In this document: in pieces, positions 9,228-22,200 of the stretch
Position numbering within the stretch: position 1 is the stretch's first letter
How the letters are laid out: every line of letters begins with the position of its first letter
NCBI RefSeq assembly: GCF_000003605.2
Contig: NW_003116454.1
Span: 693,604-724,817, forward strand
Length of the DNA: 31,214 bases
Direction of reading: 5' to 3'
Origin: Saccoglossus kowalevskii
Taxonomy: Eukaryota; Hemichordata; Enteropneusta; Harrimaniidae
Translations under genes and position numbers: made by a program
The notes under the pieces: generated by a model
Databases searched by the model: none
The model's input: only the letters and a program-made list of their open reading frames with translations
What the model was told of the DNA's origin: nothing

Positions 9228-12200
9228 AACATGCTTTAGTCTAACAGTTGCAAGTGATTTGTCACAAGCACTGCAAACATGACACTTGCTTTGATTTGAT
9301 TTGAAAAGAGTGCATTCAGATCAATGACATCACTTCATTCATCAAATCCCAAACAAATATGTCTGTTGAATGAATGCAAACAAACAAAAGTGAGAGGTCT
9401 GAGGAGGTTTGTTGGTTTATACAAGTCCTCTGATTTGTTTTGAAATTCTTCTGTCGACCCTTTCTGTCACAAGTAATTCTACAGATTCTCCAGACAAAAT
9501 TAGAATACTGGCCTGTCGCACAGCTCTGTCGGGATCACTATAATTGAAATTATTAAAATTAATATATCAATTATAGTTGCCATTATTTTTTTTCCCTGTT
9601 TGAAAGATGTGTGTAAATAAAAGTATTTTCCTAATATGTCAGTTTATAATTGTACTTCTGTCAACATTTTATCTTGATTTGTATTCAGAAATTTTCCTTG
9701 AATTCATTGTCAAATATGTGACTAGTGATTTCTGGCAGCTGATCTCTTGTTGGTGTTTATAGATTGTACAGCTTTTCTTTTCTACGCATGATTTTGCAAA
9801 ACAGAATTTGAACTCATATTTATAAAACTTTATTTAGTGTTTGATGTTGTATCGGAAGATCTAGTGTGTAGATGTTTGGTGTTACATTTCTCCAATTATG
9901 AAATACAAATTCTGTGGCAGTTTGTTCAATTAATCCCCCAATTTTAGTTTTGTTTTTTTATATTTAAATAGTCAATAGATAGTTTTTGTGTTTGTTTGTT
10001 TTTTTTTGGAACTTGTGTGAATGTTTTTCTTTTCTTTTACACTTTGATATTTTATACATCTTATTCCATATTTGGTGTGTCAACAATCAAAGGCAAAATC
10101 ATAAAAAAAAAACACAAATATCATTTATTGTAAAAAAAAAAATGATATATTCCAACATTTTGTTGGTAGAATTTGAGTGACACCATAGTGATATCTTGTG
10201 TTAACATAACATTGTCTTAATCTTGGTTTAAAATTTGGATTGTGAAAGTGTAATTATTTAAAACTTACTATTTGTGTTCACCAAATCTTATAAACTTATA
10301 AAACTTAAAAGATATTTTTTAATGTCCAGTGATAAGCCCTTGTCTTTAATTGCTGTATTTAGTGATTTAATTTGTCGCCATCTAGTTGAGGTGAAAGTTT
10401 CTCGTAACTCCTAAATAATACGGTGTGGTTGTTTAAACGTTTTGAGCTAAATTGCTGAGATCGTGGGGTGGGGTGGGGTGGTTGTTAGTGTTGTTGATCT
10501 GGTGGAGTTATTACTATGGATTGTTCTGATTTTGTGACAGACTAATTTTGTTAATTTGGAAAATATTGCAGCAGAGAGTATTTCCCTGGCATCCTTAACA
10601 CATTTGAAATAGGGATTCGGTGACTTTCACAAAGTTGTGTCCTTGCAAACTTTCCTCATATATAGAATAGCAAACATTGTTTTCACTGACAGGTTGAGAT
10701 TGTCTCACGAAAACTGCTTTTTTACATGGATTCTGTTTCCTGTTAGCCAGTGCAATAGGACAAAACCAATCTGGTTGCAAGTATACAACTTAAGTGTATG
10801 TTTGCATTCGTCTACTTGGTAAATCTGTTAAATATGTTGAGTGCTTTCTCAAGTCGATTTTTATGTCAAGAGCCACAATTTACGATCAATTTTACATGTT
10901 TTATTTTTCAGTCAGCTGTCCTATAAAACAAAACAAAACACTAGACATGTAGCCAATTAAATATTCGAATAAAACACGCCCGTTGAGCCAAACATGTTGG
11001 CAGTTGAGAAAAGAATTGTAAACATTCTCAAATTCATGTGTAGTGTCTTCCACTTTTCATACTGAAAAAAATTGTGCCAATGTGTTACCATGGCATTGTA
11101 GTAGCATTATAAACTGTCACTGCCATATCAGTAAGTTTTCTTCATATTGTTTGTACTATCAATAAATTTCAGCATCCATTCCTTTATATTATATCATACT
11201 CACAATTGTATTGTATTGTACAGGTTTTGTATTTGCTGAACCGTGGCCACACAATGATTGACACATCAACTGTTCCATTAACACACTGCCTGCCTTTTTT
11301 ACCATTTATTTCGGCTATCCACAGAGGCTTTTCAGATGATGTGTTGTCCATCATCAAATGAGATAAAAATGCAATCCATCACCTTGACCAGGTTTATGTA
11401 TGTAATCACAATTGATTATGTATTGGTATATATTTAAGCAAACTGTGGTACAAATTAGATCAAATTAACCAGATAAGCACTAAAATGTTATTGCTCTAAA
11501 CCCCCAGATATTTTGCATGCCAACGCTTAACGTGTAAAGACAATGTTTTCTTAGTAATTTTAAACAGCATCACTTCTATACTCCTAATACATCATAAACT
11601 GACTGCTGTTCAGGGTAACTATTAATCTGGTTCTTGTTTTGAATACTTTATTCCATCCATGTTGCATTTTCTTTTTACATAATACATATTAATTTTCCTG
11701 TACCTGCTTTACTTGTTATTTACAATACCAAAGAAAGACTGTTATCCTCCTGAAATACAAGGGGTATATAGTGAGTGGCCTTAAAATAAAATTGATGTAC
11801 TTAGAACTAGAATACAGTTATCTTGTGTGTTTGTTTTTTCAAGGAGTTGTCAGAGTCTGGTGTGTTGATTGTAATCTTACATATCCATATCTTTTAATAC
11901 ATTTTTTCAGTGCAAACATTCTATTTCTTGTCAATTTACAATCTACATAAAATAAAGCATATCAGTCGTGTAAGACTTGCAATCTCTATATATACAGTTT
12001 AGAATCTTTATAGAGACATTCATGCATTTGTTTACGGGAATAAATGCACGGCCTGAACAAGGGGTCACATGACCAGTTTAAATGTGTCTTTGGAGTTTCA
12101 ACTTTGTCGCTAACAATGGAAGTCCATGTGGATACACTGAGCTGGGAATCCTGTTCTGAATCCATGGTGAGCAAAATTCCTCCTTCAAACATAAAGACTG

Positions 12201-12880
12201 ATTTTTAACTAAATGTGTGTAGATAAAAGAATTGGTTACTGTTAAATATTACCAGTATGTTGACAAAAGAAAGCTGCCAATTCTTGAAGCTAGTGTGTTT
12301 TATGTGTTAACCAATGACCAATCGGTATCCTGTATGAAGAGAAAGTTCTATTCACCAATATTGGATTTGGTGAGCAAAATGCCAGAGGGGAGAGGTACCC
12401 CCCCCCCCCAACTGGATTTTATGTGTTAGTGCTCTGCAGCCAGTTGACACCTGAACCCAAAAAGATCGACGGTGAGGGCACTTTTTGGCTCAATAATTGG
12501 CGTTTTATGCCAATAAATTGCCTACATTTTACTAAAATTTTAAAATTAGGAATCAGAAAGATCGTCTCGACCGTTAAAATGGAAGTCAAAACAGCGGCAG
12601 TACCCAGCCGGGCAAAATTTCGTCTACCAGTATTTTGACGTAATATATGTGTCACATTAATTTACAGTATAGTATTTCGTCCGTACAAACTGTTCAGGAC
12701 GTGTTTAACCCTTCATTTCGCATTTTGAGTGGCTTGCTTTAGACCTTGTATAGATATATAGTGTTAAAGTTGAACATGGCTAATTTGTAAAAATGCACCA
12801 TCAAATAAACTGAGTGGTACCCAAATTTGTTTCCATGGAAAAAAGGGACTTTGTGATTGCCCCTAGCGCTGGACATCTCT
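9228..12880. other. Intergenic stretch with no supported gene
   Basis: AT-rich, CpG-poor sequence with frequent homopolymer runs. The open frames are all below 70 codons, with no recognisable domain and no chain of plausible splice sites. A short GGGGT repeat lies near 10467 and a C run at about 12401-12409. CpG frequency starts to rise after about 12.4 kb. Confidence 0.6.
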
Positions 12881-12902
12881 ATTGGTCCATACAATGTGCC
12901 TC

Positions 12903-13019
12903 TACTTGTGTCCATTTTCGTCATTTATGGCTCTTTTTCTGTGAAATTTGTGATTTTCGAAAAATCATAGAAGGAATCTCACAAGAAAGGGACACAAATG
13001 ACAAAAATGTTCACAAGTG
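12903..13019. repeat. Imperfect long palindrome / foldback element
   Basis: The left arm 12903-12944 pairs with the right arm 12979-13019. Reversed, the right arm reads ACTTGTGAACATTTTTGTCA, against ACTTGTGTCCATTTTCGTCA in the left arm. About 33 of 41 positions agree by eye. The centre is itself nearly palindromic (GATTTTCGAAAAATC). Weaker pairing (GGWCCATA) may extend the structure toward 12880 and 13040. It looks like a small foldback transposon or hairpin-forming sequence. Confidence 0.6.
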
Positions 13020-13044
13020 AAGCTATGGTCCTAAAGCATTAAAA

Positions 13045-16000
13045 CACATGGGATACTTGGCTGGTATGTGTGTGTTCTACAAAAACAACCCCTTTTCATG
13101 CATAACATTTTATTCTCATTTTTTGATAAAATACGTACTTTTGGGAAAATAAAACAACACAAAGAAGGTGTGTGTTCTTGTTCTGTTCGAACGACTCCAT
13201 GCTTTTGATGTATTTGGTTGTAAGTGGAACTTCAATAAATATTCTGTTTGCTTGCCCTCCTGCTTTAAAAAAGTTACCCATTTTTGGTTTGCTTTTTTGC
13301 GTACATGCGACTTCGATAAGTATACCCTTTGAAGTTTCTCCACATAATTAAGCCAAGTGACCCCCGCCCACCGGGTTTCACAAATACGCCGGGCATTTTG
13401 GGAAACAGTTCGATCCAGAATTATTAGAAATGAAACTTACCAGAATTATTATAAATTAAATTGTTTACCATATCGTACGGTGGTCCCAAAATGGAAAATG
13501 CAATGCAATAAATAATATCAAGACGGAAATTAGATAATTGACAGATTAATTTTGGCATTTTTGTCTGAAAAATTAATTGTGTTATGTATATATATAAATA
13601 AATACAATACATCCAAAATACGTAGTACCAGTGTTATAGTTATCCCAAGTGTGTGTGAATTTGGCTCTGTACTTCATACTCGACACGGTAGGTTCGTTTG
13701 CTATTTACGTTGTGAATGGCATTCTTTGCAACCGTTTATAGAGTCCAACGAAATCACTTTGTCGCTAGAGGGCGTGGTCTACAGGAACTTAAATTGCCTT
13801 TCTTTTTTGAATCAACGTATTAACTGAAGAATGCCATAAAGAATGCAAACAGAAAGTTAGTTCCACTACTGGATATGTCAATGCTATTCTTAAAAATAAT
13901 ACATGCATTGTGGAAACCTCTATCTCGGCGTTAAATATTCAGGCACTACTACTATTAATACTTGATTTGCAGTCTTCATTCATGCTATGCCTGTTGCCTG
14001 TAATTTGTTTGTATTTGGTGTAAAGGCCAGTTTCAGTTTAATATTAATTACACGTTTAGATTTAATGATACCATTGTAAAATACATGGGCCGTTAAGTTG
14101 CATGATTCGATGAATGGGTGTCTAATATATATATATATGCATGATCATGATTACAATTAAATTATATGAATGAAATAACAAACCAAATTATAAATTTACG
14201 CAGAGATTCGGTGGGTATAAAATATTTTTTTATTGCGAACGAAAAAGCACCCCAACCAGCAGTATTGCATTATATCTCACTGTTTTGTTAACAAAGTAGC
14301 AATATTGATAATGAGCTTTCCCACTATAGACTGTTACATTTGAACTATTATGTTGCTATTTTATTTACAGAACAGTAAACTATATTGCAATTCTGTCGAT
14401 TGTTTTTTTTTCCGTTCACAGTAATATCAGCAAATTCGTGAGACCCACATGGCAACGTTGGTAAACTAAACGCGACTGACGTACAATTATTGAAAAGATC
14501 AAAACACACGCACAATGTATAAACGATTTCATGAAAAGAACGATTCACATTATTCAAGGTGCGGAAAAAATCGCACAACAAAAAAAGAACAATAACAACC
14601 TAGTATTGGGAAACGTACGTATTATTACTTCGATGGGTTCCTATTTATCTCTTAGTTTGTGATATGTGGGTCATAAAACGTAAACACTAAACATGAATGA
14701 CATCCTAGGTTTAACTATTGTCATCTAACTACATATGCGCCAGCCAAGGAACGTTTGTTTCGGGTCACCTCTCCAAACTAGTCGGCAATGGGTCACACCA
14801 ACAAACCGTGTGATTCGGACGATATCTAACTAGAGATTTTGTTAGTCTGAAGTTCAATTCCTACTTTACTTTTTTTTGCAACTGAGTCCATGATGTGTGA
14901 TGAATGATTCATCCTTCATATATTTGGTTCAAGTGTTTGCAGTGTCTTCAGTTTTCTCACCGAATACAATCGATGAGGGAATTCACGTAGTTCTTGCGGG
15001 CTGATAGTGAATATTGTCCACAACTCAGCACCGGTATGTCGCCAAGCAAATGCTATCAGAGAACATTTGACATTATAATGATAATGGGTTTTCAATATTC
15101 GCTTTTAACTCAGAAAAGAAAACACAATTTTCCCAAATGTACTAGAATGTATTAAAATATATTTATAGATTTTCCACAGCGGACTGTCATGTCTAACACC
15201 TATTAACAACAGTTTTCAATTGCCACAGTAATGGGATTCTGTAAGGTAATCGTTTCCGTCGATATGTCTTTTTCAGTCGCAGTGTTGTGAATAATCGATC
15301 CCAATTTGTCACATTGATAGCATAATAATAGCGTCCGATCCAGAAAGACAGACAAACATTGCGCGTTACCATAGACACAGATGTCGGTGGCCATGGTAAC
15401 GGGATAAGTCAGATGAATTGTTTATTGCCGGGGTTCTAGAATACATTGTATGCATCACATGTAAGACATCAGAAATCGATGGATACGTTGGAATATTTTT
15501 TTTCCAAATTTGAAAGATATGGGAGAGAGATTTTTTGTTCATTTTTCATCAATCAAATCCTAGCATGCAGGCCTGAAAACAGTATTATTCTAATAAATAT
15601 TACTACTTTTATGTTTAATATGATAAAATACGACAGTACGACTACTATATAACTACTGCATTAGTATACAGTAGAATTAATTCAATGTCAACATCGAGCT
15701 TTACCTGGTGCTTGAACAAAAAAATGTTTACTTTAAACTTATTCTGGCGTTTACGTTTCTCTACGCACTAATGGGTGTGTAATAAGTATTGTGAACTACC
15801 ATTGTGAGACGAAATCGTTGCTGGTTCAACGGTGTTACTACGATCGAAGGATCCGGGTCACGAAGAATCCAATCTTACGCGGGACAATGTCGAAATATCT
15901 AGTCGTCAGATGTTCGTACAACGGCTAATAAAAAACATAGCCACAAAAGTAATTTCAATTATGATCGCCGTACGACCAATACGTATTTGAATATATATAG

Positions 16001-16200
16001 GAAAACCCGTACACAAAATCAACGTAACGACTGTTGCCTTGTTGGACCTTATTTGCATATGATTACACAGCTCGACACACGCCGGTGGACACGTCTTAAC
16101 GCTACTTAGAGTTATTTATACTGTAGCTTGGTAGGTTTGTACCTGTGCTGGTGTCACAAGACTTTGAACTTGTGGCTGCCTTGGTACATTATACATGGCG
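13045..16200. other. CpG-rich intergenic stretch upstream of the CARD-Death gene
   Basis: No supported gene; the open frames are short and unrelated to known domains. CpG is much more frequent than in the flanks. A GC-rich patch at about 13360-13400 (CCCGCCCACCGGG) and a short inverted pair around GGCATTCTT / AAGAATGCC (13715 and 13828) are the only local structures noted. The region probably holds the promoter and any 5' untranslated sequence of the gene starting at 16254. Confidence 0.5.
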
Positions 16201-16224
16201 TGTTGAAACCTAGTTCCCGACCGC

Positions 16225-16259
16225 CTATATATCGTTTCAACTTGCGAGCCACCATGGCT
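16225..16259 (+). promoter_or_regulatory. Strong Kozak start context (and TATA-like motif) of the CARD-Death gene
   Basis: GCCACCATGG surrounds the ATG at 16254, a perfect match to the vertebrate-type optimal initiation context, and it decides the start. A TATATAT motif begins about 27 bases upstream of the ATG. That is too close to act as the TATA box for a normal leader, so it may be incidental. Confidence 0.5.
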
Positions 16260-16296
16260 CCCGGCAGCTCTGGTGTTATGACAAACCTCGACAAAC
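16254..16296 (+). CDS. CARD-Death gene exon 1: initiator methionine
   Basis: Short first coding exon, 14 codons plus one base (MAPGSSGVMTNLDK), with donor AAAC|GTGAGT. It joins in frame to the CARD exon 4.8 kb downstream. The join rests on phase, the strong Kozak context and the donor quality, not on homology, because this leader is not conserved. An unseen exon could lie in the assembly gap or elsewhere in the intron. Confidence 0.65.
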
Positions 16297-19200
16297 GTGA
16301 GTATGCCGTTCACTATTTCAAGTTTACCACTAGGTTTTATTATAGACATATACATTAGTATAAGGTACACACAGACGAATTGAGAGAGACGCGCCTACGT
16401 ACGTACCCCCACACACAGATACGCGAGTTGTTTACCCGTATATTAGTGTCCATTGTTATACGTGTATTCTTATAAACGACTCATCAAGTTTGGCCCTCCC
16501 TTCACAACCTCCGAGTCCGATCGTATATGTGTGTTAATTTCCAAGCTTCGGCACACATTTACTGATCGTGGCTGAATTGTATGTTAACTATACACCATTA
16601 CGTCCCTTCTTATTTTAATGAACCTAAGACAATATTGTGTTGTTCTTTTGTCTTTCACCCCTACAGTATCCATTAAAAGTTCCTTGGTAACAAGCCTTGT
16701 CACGATATCATACCAAGGTTGGGTTGCTTGCATGCATTTATGGCGGTACAGGGTCAAAGTGCTTGACTCGATCGATAGGAAGCCAACACACACACGGGAT
16801 AATACAGTCGTTACGACTGAAAACTAAAACGTTGTCACGTGGTTTTAAGCTCGGGCAGTTTATTGAGAGTTTCGCTAATAATNNNNNNNNNNNNNNNNNN
16901 NNNNNNNNNNNNNNNNNNNNNNNNNNNNNNNNTATATGTACCGTACAAAAACAGTTTTTTTGAAGTTTAAATTTAAAATCTTGGGTTATATCAAATCTGC
17001 ACCCATTCATTGTCTCAGTGGACCGTTAACTCTTTTCACTTTGGTGTTTCTTGCGATGACACCTGTTGCTATGACGACGCTCCAATAACAATTGAGACAG
17101 CGATTCTTTTAGTATTCAGTAGATAATTAAACTGTTTAATCTACAAGACTGATGTACGAACATAGACTGACACGACTGACTTTGTGTGTTGTGAAGTGAA
17201 TGTTATTTTTACAATCAAATTAAAATAAAAATGCAGCACATCTTGCCGTCCGAGCGATAAAAAAAGCGACGAAGATAACATTAGGACAGGAAGACTTTGA
17301 CGTAATACATATCTTACCGGGGTGATCACTGATTACAAGTCATCTTTGTAAAACAAAAACTCGTAATTTTAAACAAAATATGCAAACATGCAAAATTAAG
17401 ATTTTATGTTAAGCTCGGACAGTGTATTGAATTAGTTACAGTACTAGTATTGTTTTTGTATCTGGCTATTTTGTAATTGACTGACATTCATCGAATATCA
17501 ATTGAATTCGGACATTTTGCAAAAATGTGGGAAGGCCGGAATTTATAAAAAAAAAAAAAAGATCACTGATATGAAGAAATCGACAAGTATGGCAAGACAA
17601 AAGCTTGACGCCATGTTTATTGTGTCGTCTATTAATTTCTAATATGCGGAATATGATCGATTTAATTTCACGACACGGGTCTTCTTTTATTTCGCAGTAC
17701 ACTCATGTGTATATATACACATCGCAGACTAATATCGTTATCGACGTGACGTGAATACTAATATTTGCAATATTCTCAGATGATCGAAATTAGTTTTCCG
17801 AGTTTAGAGGTCGATCAGCTGCAGTACTACATTGCGTCAAACCTGTTTACTGGTGTATTTTTTTCTTTATAACACATTTATAACATTTAAATTCCTATGG
17901 GCAATCAACTTTGTAAATTATTCAGTAGCATTCCGAAAACAGAACCGGGTTCTTAGATTTCCATGGAAACGCACTCGGTCAATGAGTCGAAAACAAACAC
18001 CAGACTCTAACGACCAAAAGCAAATCGCTTAGGATTTCATGAAAGCAATTCGTCACCTAGTTGATATAAGGTACTAATTTATTAACGCGAAGTAAAACGT
18101 GGTTATAAAATACGAGAAATTGTGCTTGAACAGCGATGTTTACATCGAATAACGCAACGATGATAACATCGAAGGTCCCAAAGATGGTTCCATTAGTAAT
18201 GCTCTGAATAATGCAGGAAATAGTATAATTTGATTGGCAATTGAACACAATTGTTATTTTCTTACTTGAGGATTTATGACAATTGATCCCACTAAAGGGA
18301 AAATATGTTAAAATGACAGTTACACTCGGGACATATCATTGCCCAATAAACAGCACAATGCTCCACGAGAATAAATTGCAAGTGCACGTGCAAAATAAGA
18401 AAATGTGTATTTTGTAAACTTCTGTTTATGGAGTCAGTTAAAAATATCACCTGAACCGCAGGTCATCAACCTTTAAACTTATACAGAGCAAATAAGAGTC
18501 TTGAAACAAGCACAAACTTGCCAACGTAAACTTTAGTGATTGTTCCGCGGAGCAACACAATCAGATTAGAAACTAACGTATGTACAGACTCCGGACGCTT
18601 TCAATAAAAGACTGTATGCGAGAGTCTGGAGGCGTGTACACCGGTGGTCGTATATCTCAAAACCACTGGTGCCTCCACCTACACTGTGACATCATCATGC
18701 AACGCAAAATAATGCAACGTCTTACTGAACTTATACATTATCATCAATCGTAGAATAAGTACGTTTTTTGGCAGATCTATTGTGACCGGAGACAATGACG
18801 GCCCCACAGATGTCGTGCATTATCTATAACCAGCGGAGGGACGCCGTTATATTGAGTAAACTTGAGACTTATATTTCGATGTGACATTTTGGTCAACCTC
18901 ATTTGACTGCCAATGCTCTTCGAGCAAGCACGCCTTCTGATAATTGCCAAGCGGAAAAGTAAGAGTCATTGTAATACAATACTGTTTTTGAAATATACTA
19001 CGCAAAACATAGTATCAAAAGAAATATATAAAATATATAAAAGTACATTCACACGCAAATAACAATCATGAATTCTGTTTTATATTTCACGTAATCCGCG
19101 AAGGGTAATTCGAGTACGGTGTCGGTATATTGTGCAAGTTATAGTAGTAGTCGAGCAGCACTATATAGACTAATGCACATTGTCACGTTCAGCTATGGAC

Positions 19201-22200
19201 GATATATTGTATACAGTCCACGGTTCAACTAGACCTAAATAGGCTTAAGTAATTTGTTAAGTACCTGTTGCATTCTCTAATTTTATGCTTGCCTTCGTAT
19301 GTTTTGAGAAATATCGAAGCAGGGTGAAAACAGGTGTTTACGGACAGAATTCAGTGAATGTGCACGACCAGGAAGACTGGCATGCCGCCATTCATTGAAA
19401 GGAACGTCTAATATCCCACGAGTTAATAACACAGAATCGAACCCCACTGTCACATGTGACAACTATGCGAGCCACTATTCACGTTTACCTATACTGTGTA
19501 ATACACACAGGATGTGCCCTATATATCTTGCAGTATAATATCCCAACGGGCGGGATAAGTTGATATGAAATGAACCATTAAGCGGTCTATTATGATAATT
19601 GTAAAAGTATTGTGTCTGCCTTTAGTGTGGATGGTATCGTTAAAGCCATTGTACCGGTTACTGGCATTCAATGAATACAGATTAGTTACAACAACAGCAA
19701 CAGGGACCCTAGGGACCCCACCTTTGGTTACCCATGGAACTATAGTTACCGAAGACTCGTTGCATGCATACATTGCCTGAAGTCATGTCAGCGTCATCGT
19801 ATATACTGGGCTAGCAAATAAAATAGCATGTATTCGTTGCATGTAGCCACATCACGGATACTCGTCCCGCAAAGCCAATCTATGGTACGATACAACAATG
19901 CTCGGCATACGCGTAAGTGGCGCGCATGTCTCATCAAGCACACCTGGCCAATGCTTGTTTGTTGTTGCTACACAAACAACTCACTTATTACTATTTCACA
20001 ACTGTGGTCGTTATTTTTTTCAACTTAAAGCTATATAATGACGACAGTTTCGCGATTGGCAACGGCACAAACGTGTTTGAGATAATATAAGCCCCGTGTA
20101 ACGTCAACAGACATTCACACCACTTTGCGTGACAACAGTTTAAGTATCGTGTCGGTTTCATGACGCATGTCCACGGCTACATGACACCGTGAAGCTGACT
20201 TGAGATACAGGACCCAACGAGAAATTGAATAATAGTAAATATGTGGGTTATATTCTATTACATGCAAGTATAACTAGTACGTAAATGGTATCCCTTGGGA
20301 GCACGTCGGTTACTTCAGTAACCCTAACGCACAGAGTAGGTTGACGTTTGAATATTCTCTCAAATAATACTGTAGAAACGCGTCTGTCGAATATCAAGTT
20401 TAATATTAAACGTAAATATTTCACAAAACTTCAGAACAAAATCATCCTAATGAGTTCTGCGACCGGAATAGCAACCAGGCGTAAAATTAACGATCTAATT
20501 ATAAGTAGCGTATTTTCAGACGTTATTAGAATGAAAGTATTACTATCTGTATAATAATATATGCTCTTCTTATGATAGGTTGCCAAGTGGAGCTCAGCTT
20601 TAAATTTAATAAAAAAAAATGCAGACAAAATATCCGTATTCCTGCCTTGACTAAATAACTGAACAAAGAATGAATCTCTATATCTGCATTATGCTCCGGG
20701 CAGTCACAGTAGTTTTACCACGAGATTAATGAACATCTAATGAGCTAATTACATGTAGCAATGCAACATAGTTCCGATACTGTGACTCTGAATTGAAAGG
20801 ACTTGAATTTCAATCAAACGTGCAAACTAATATCCAGGAGACTCTAAATATTTTGTGTGTTGGTACTTTTGCCGATTAAAGGGTTTTGGTTGAATAAATA
20901 ACGCATATAATTATAAACTACAAACGCAGAATATTAAAAGTACCCGGATACATGTACAGCGAAAACATTTCCGTTAAGAAAAGAGATCTTCCCAAAAAAT
21001 AATTTCCATTTAAAGCTTGTGACTGGGTAAAACATAACACCAAACTTAATAGGTTTTATATAAATGCAGTTTTTTAAACCTTAAAAAAATATAACCATAT
21101 TGTTTATTCTTTGCAGTTACTCCTGAGATATGTCACCGTCTTCTCTTGCATCACCGCGATGCACTGGTCAGGACACTGGGTCCTCGTTCCACGCTATATT
21201 ATTTATTTCAAGAAAGAGTGTTCTCTAAGGAGATGGTTGACGACATCAGGAAGAAGGGGAAAGGAAACCAGGAGGATACGATGAATGAGGTCATAGAACA
21301 ACTTTTACAGAGAGGCGTTCGTGAGTTTGAAGTGCTGGTGAAAATACTCCGTAAACTGGATCATAATCTTTTGGCTGATATTATGGAAGAGAGGAGACTA
21401 TCAGGTGAGTAGTTGTGATGATGACGTCATAAGTTGAGTTACATAAATAGGCACTGCACAATACTGGCACCCGATTCACGATGCCAAATGATTTATTCAC
21501 GACTAGCGTTTTATCGATGTTGTTCACCAGCGTGTCGATTACATACAATAACGAACGCATGGAGTAGATATTAGGTTACAAACAACTAATCATGATAAGC
21601 ACGCGACTGGTGAAAATTTATGCGAGCAATATATATGCCTTTAATAATTCAGCCTGAGTGCTAATTATAATGTACTAAAACACACAGTCTTGTTTGCGTC
21701 TCAGACAACTATTATTATTAGTTGTCCGAGTTTGCATTACAAGCGACAGGTAGTGTCCATTTCCCATCGTTCAAAGACAATAATCTGATACGTCGCACTA
21801 TAACAAAACGCATATTTGTTTCAGGTTTGATACACGTGACGGAACCCACGAGTCGAAAGTTAGGGTATCACTGGAAGAGAATAGCCACCGATTATCTTGG
21901 TCTAGGACCGATGATTCCGCTCATACAAGACAGATACCCAGAGAAGCTCCGAGAGCAGGCGTTGTTTATGTTATTGATGTGGGAAGAACAGGACGGGATC
22001 GGAGCAAATCCCAAACGGCTTATCGAAATACTAGAATCGTGCAATATGCGAGCGGCAGCAGGTAAGTATTCATGAGCTCACGTTACATTACGCCATCTGC
22101 AGTTGTATAGCAACATTACTTTGTTTTTCCAAATATCCCCAACCAACACGAGAAAGCTGAAAACCCGGCTGTTTGACCTCGTTCGAATAAGTTAATTTAA

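Noticed and set aside
10467-10490. GGGGT repeats as telomeric or G-quadruplex signal
   Set aside because: Only about three imperfect units in ordinary intergenic DNA, too little to support a claim.
12232-12655. Overlapping 65-78-codon frames on both strands near 12.4 kb
   Set aside because: Short, interrupted by a C run, no domain, and no splice partners that would make a gene.
13700-13850. Inverted GGCATTCTT / AAGAATGCC pair as a transposon end
   Set aside because: The pair is only 9 bases with no matching flanks or target duplication, so it is compatible with chance.
16116-16370. Minus-strand 84-codon frame over the adaptor's first exon
   Set aside because: It lies antisense to the supported start exon, with low-complexity composition and no family resemblance.
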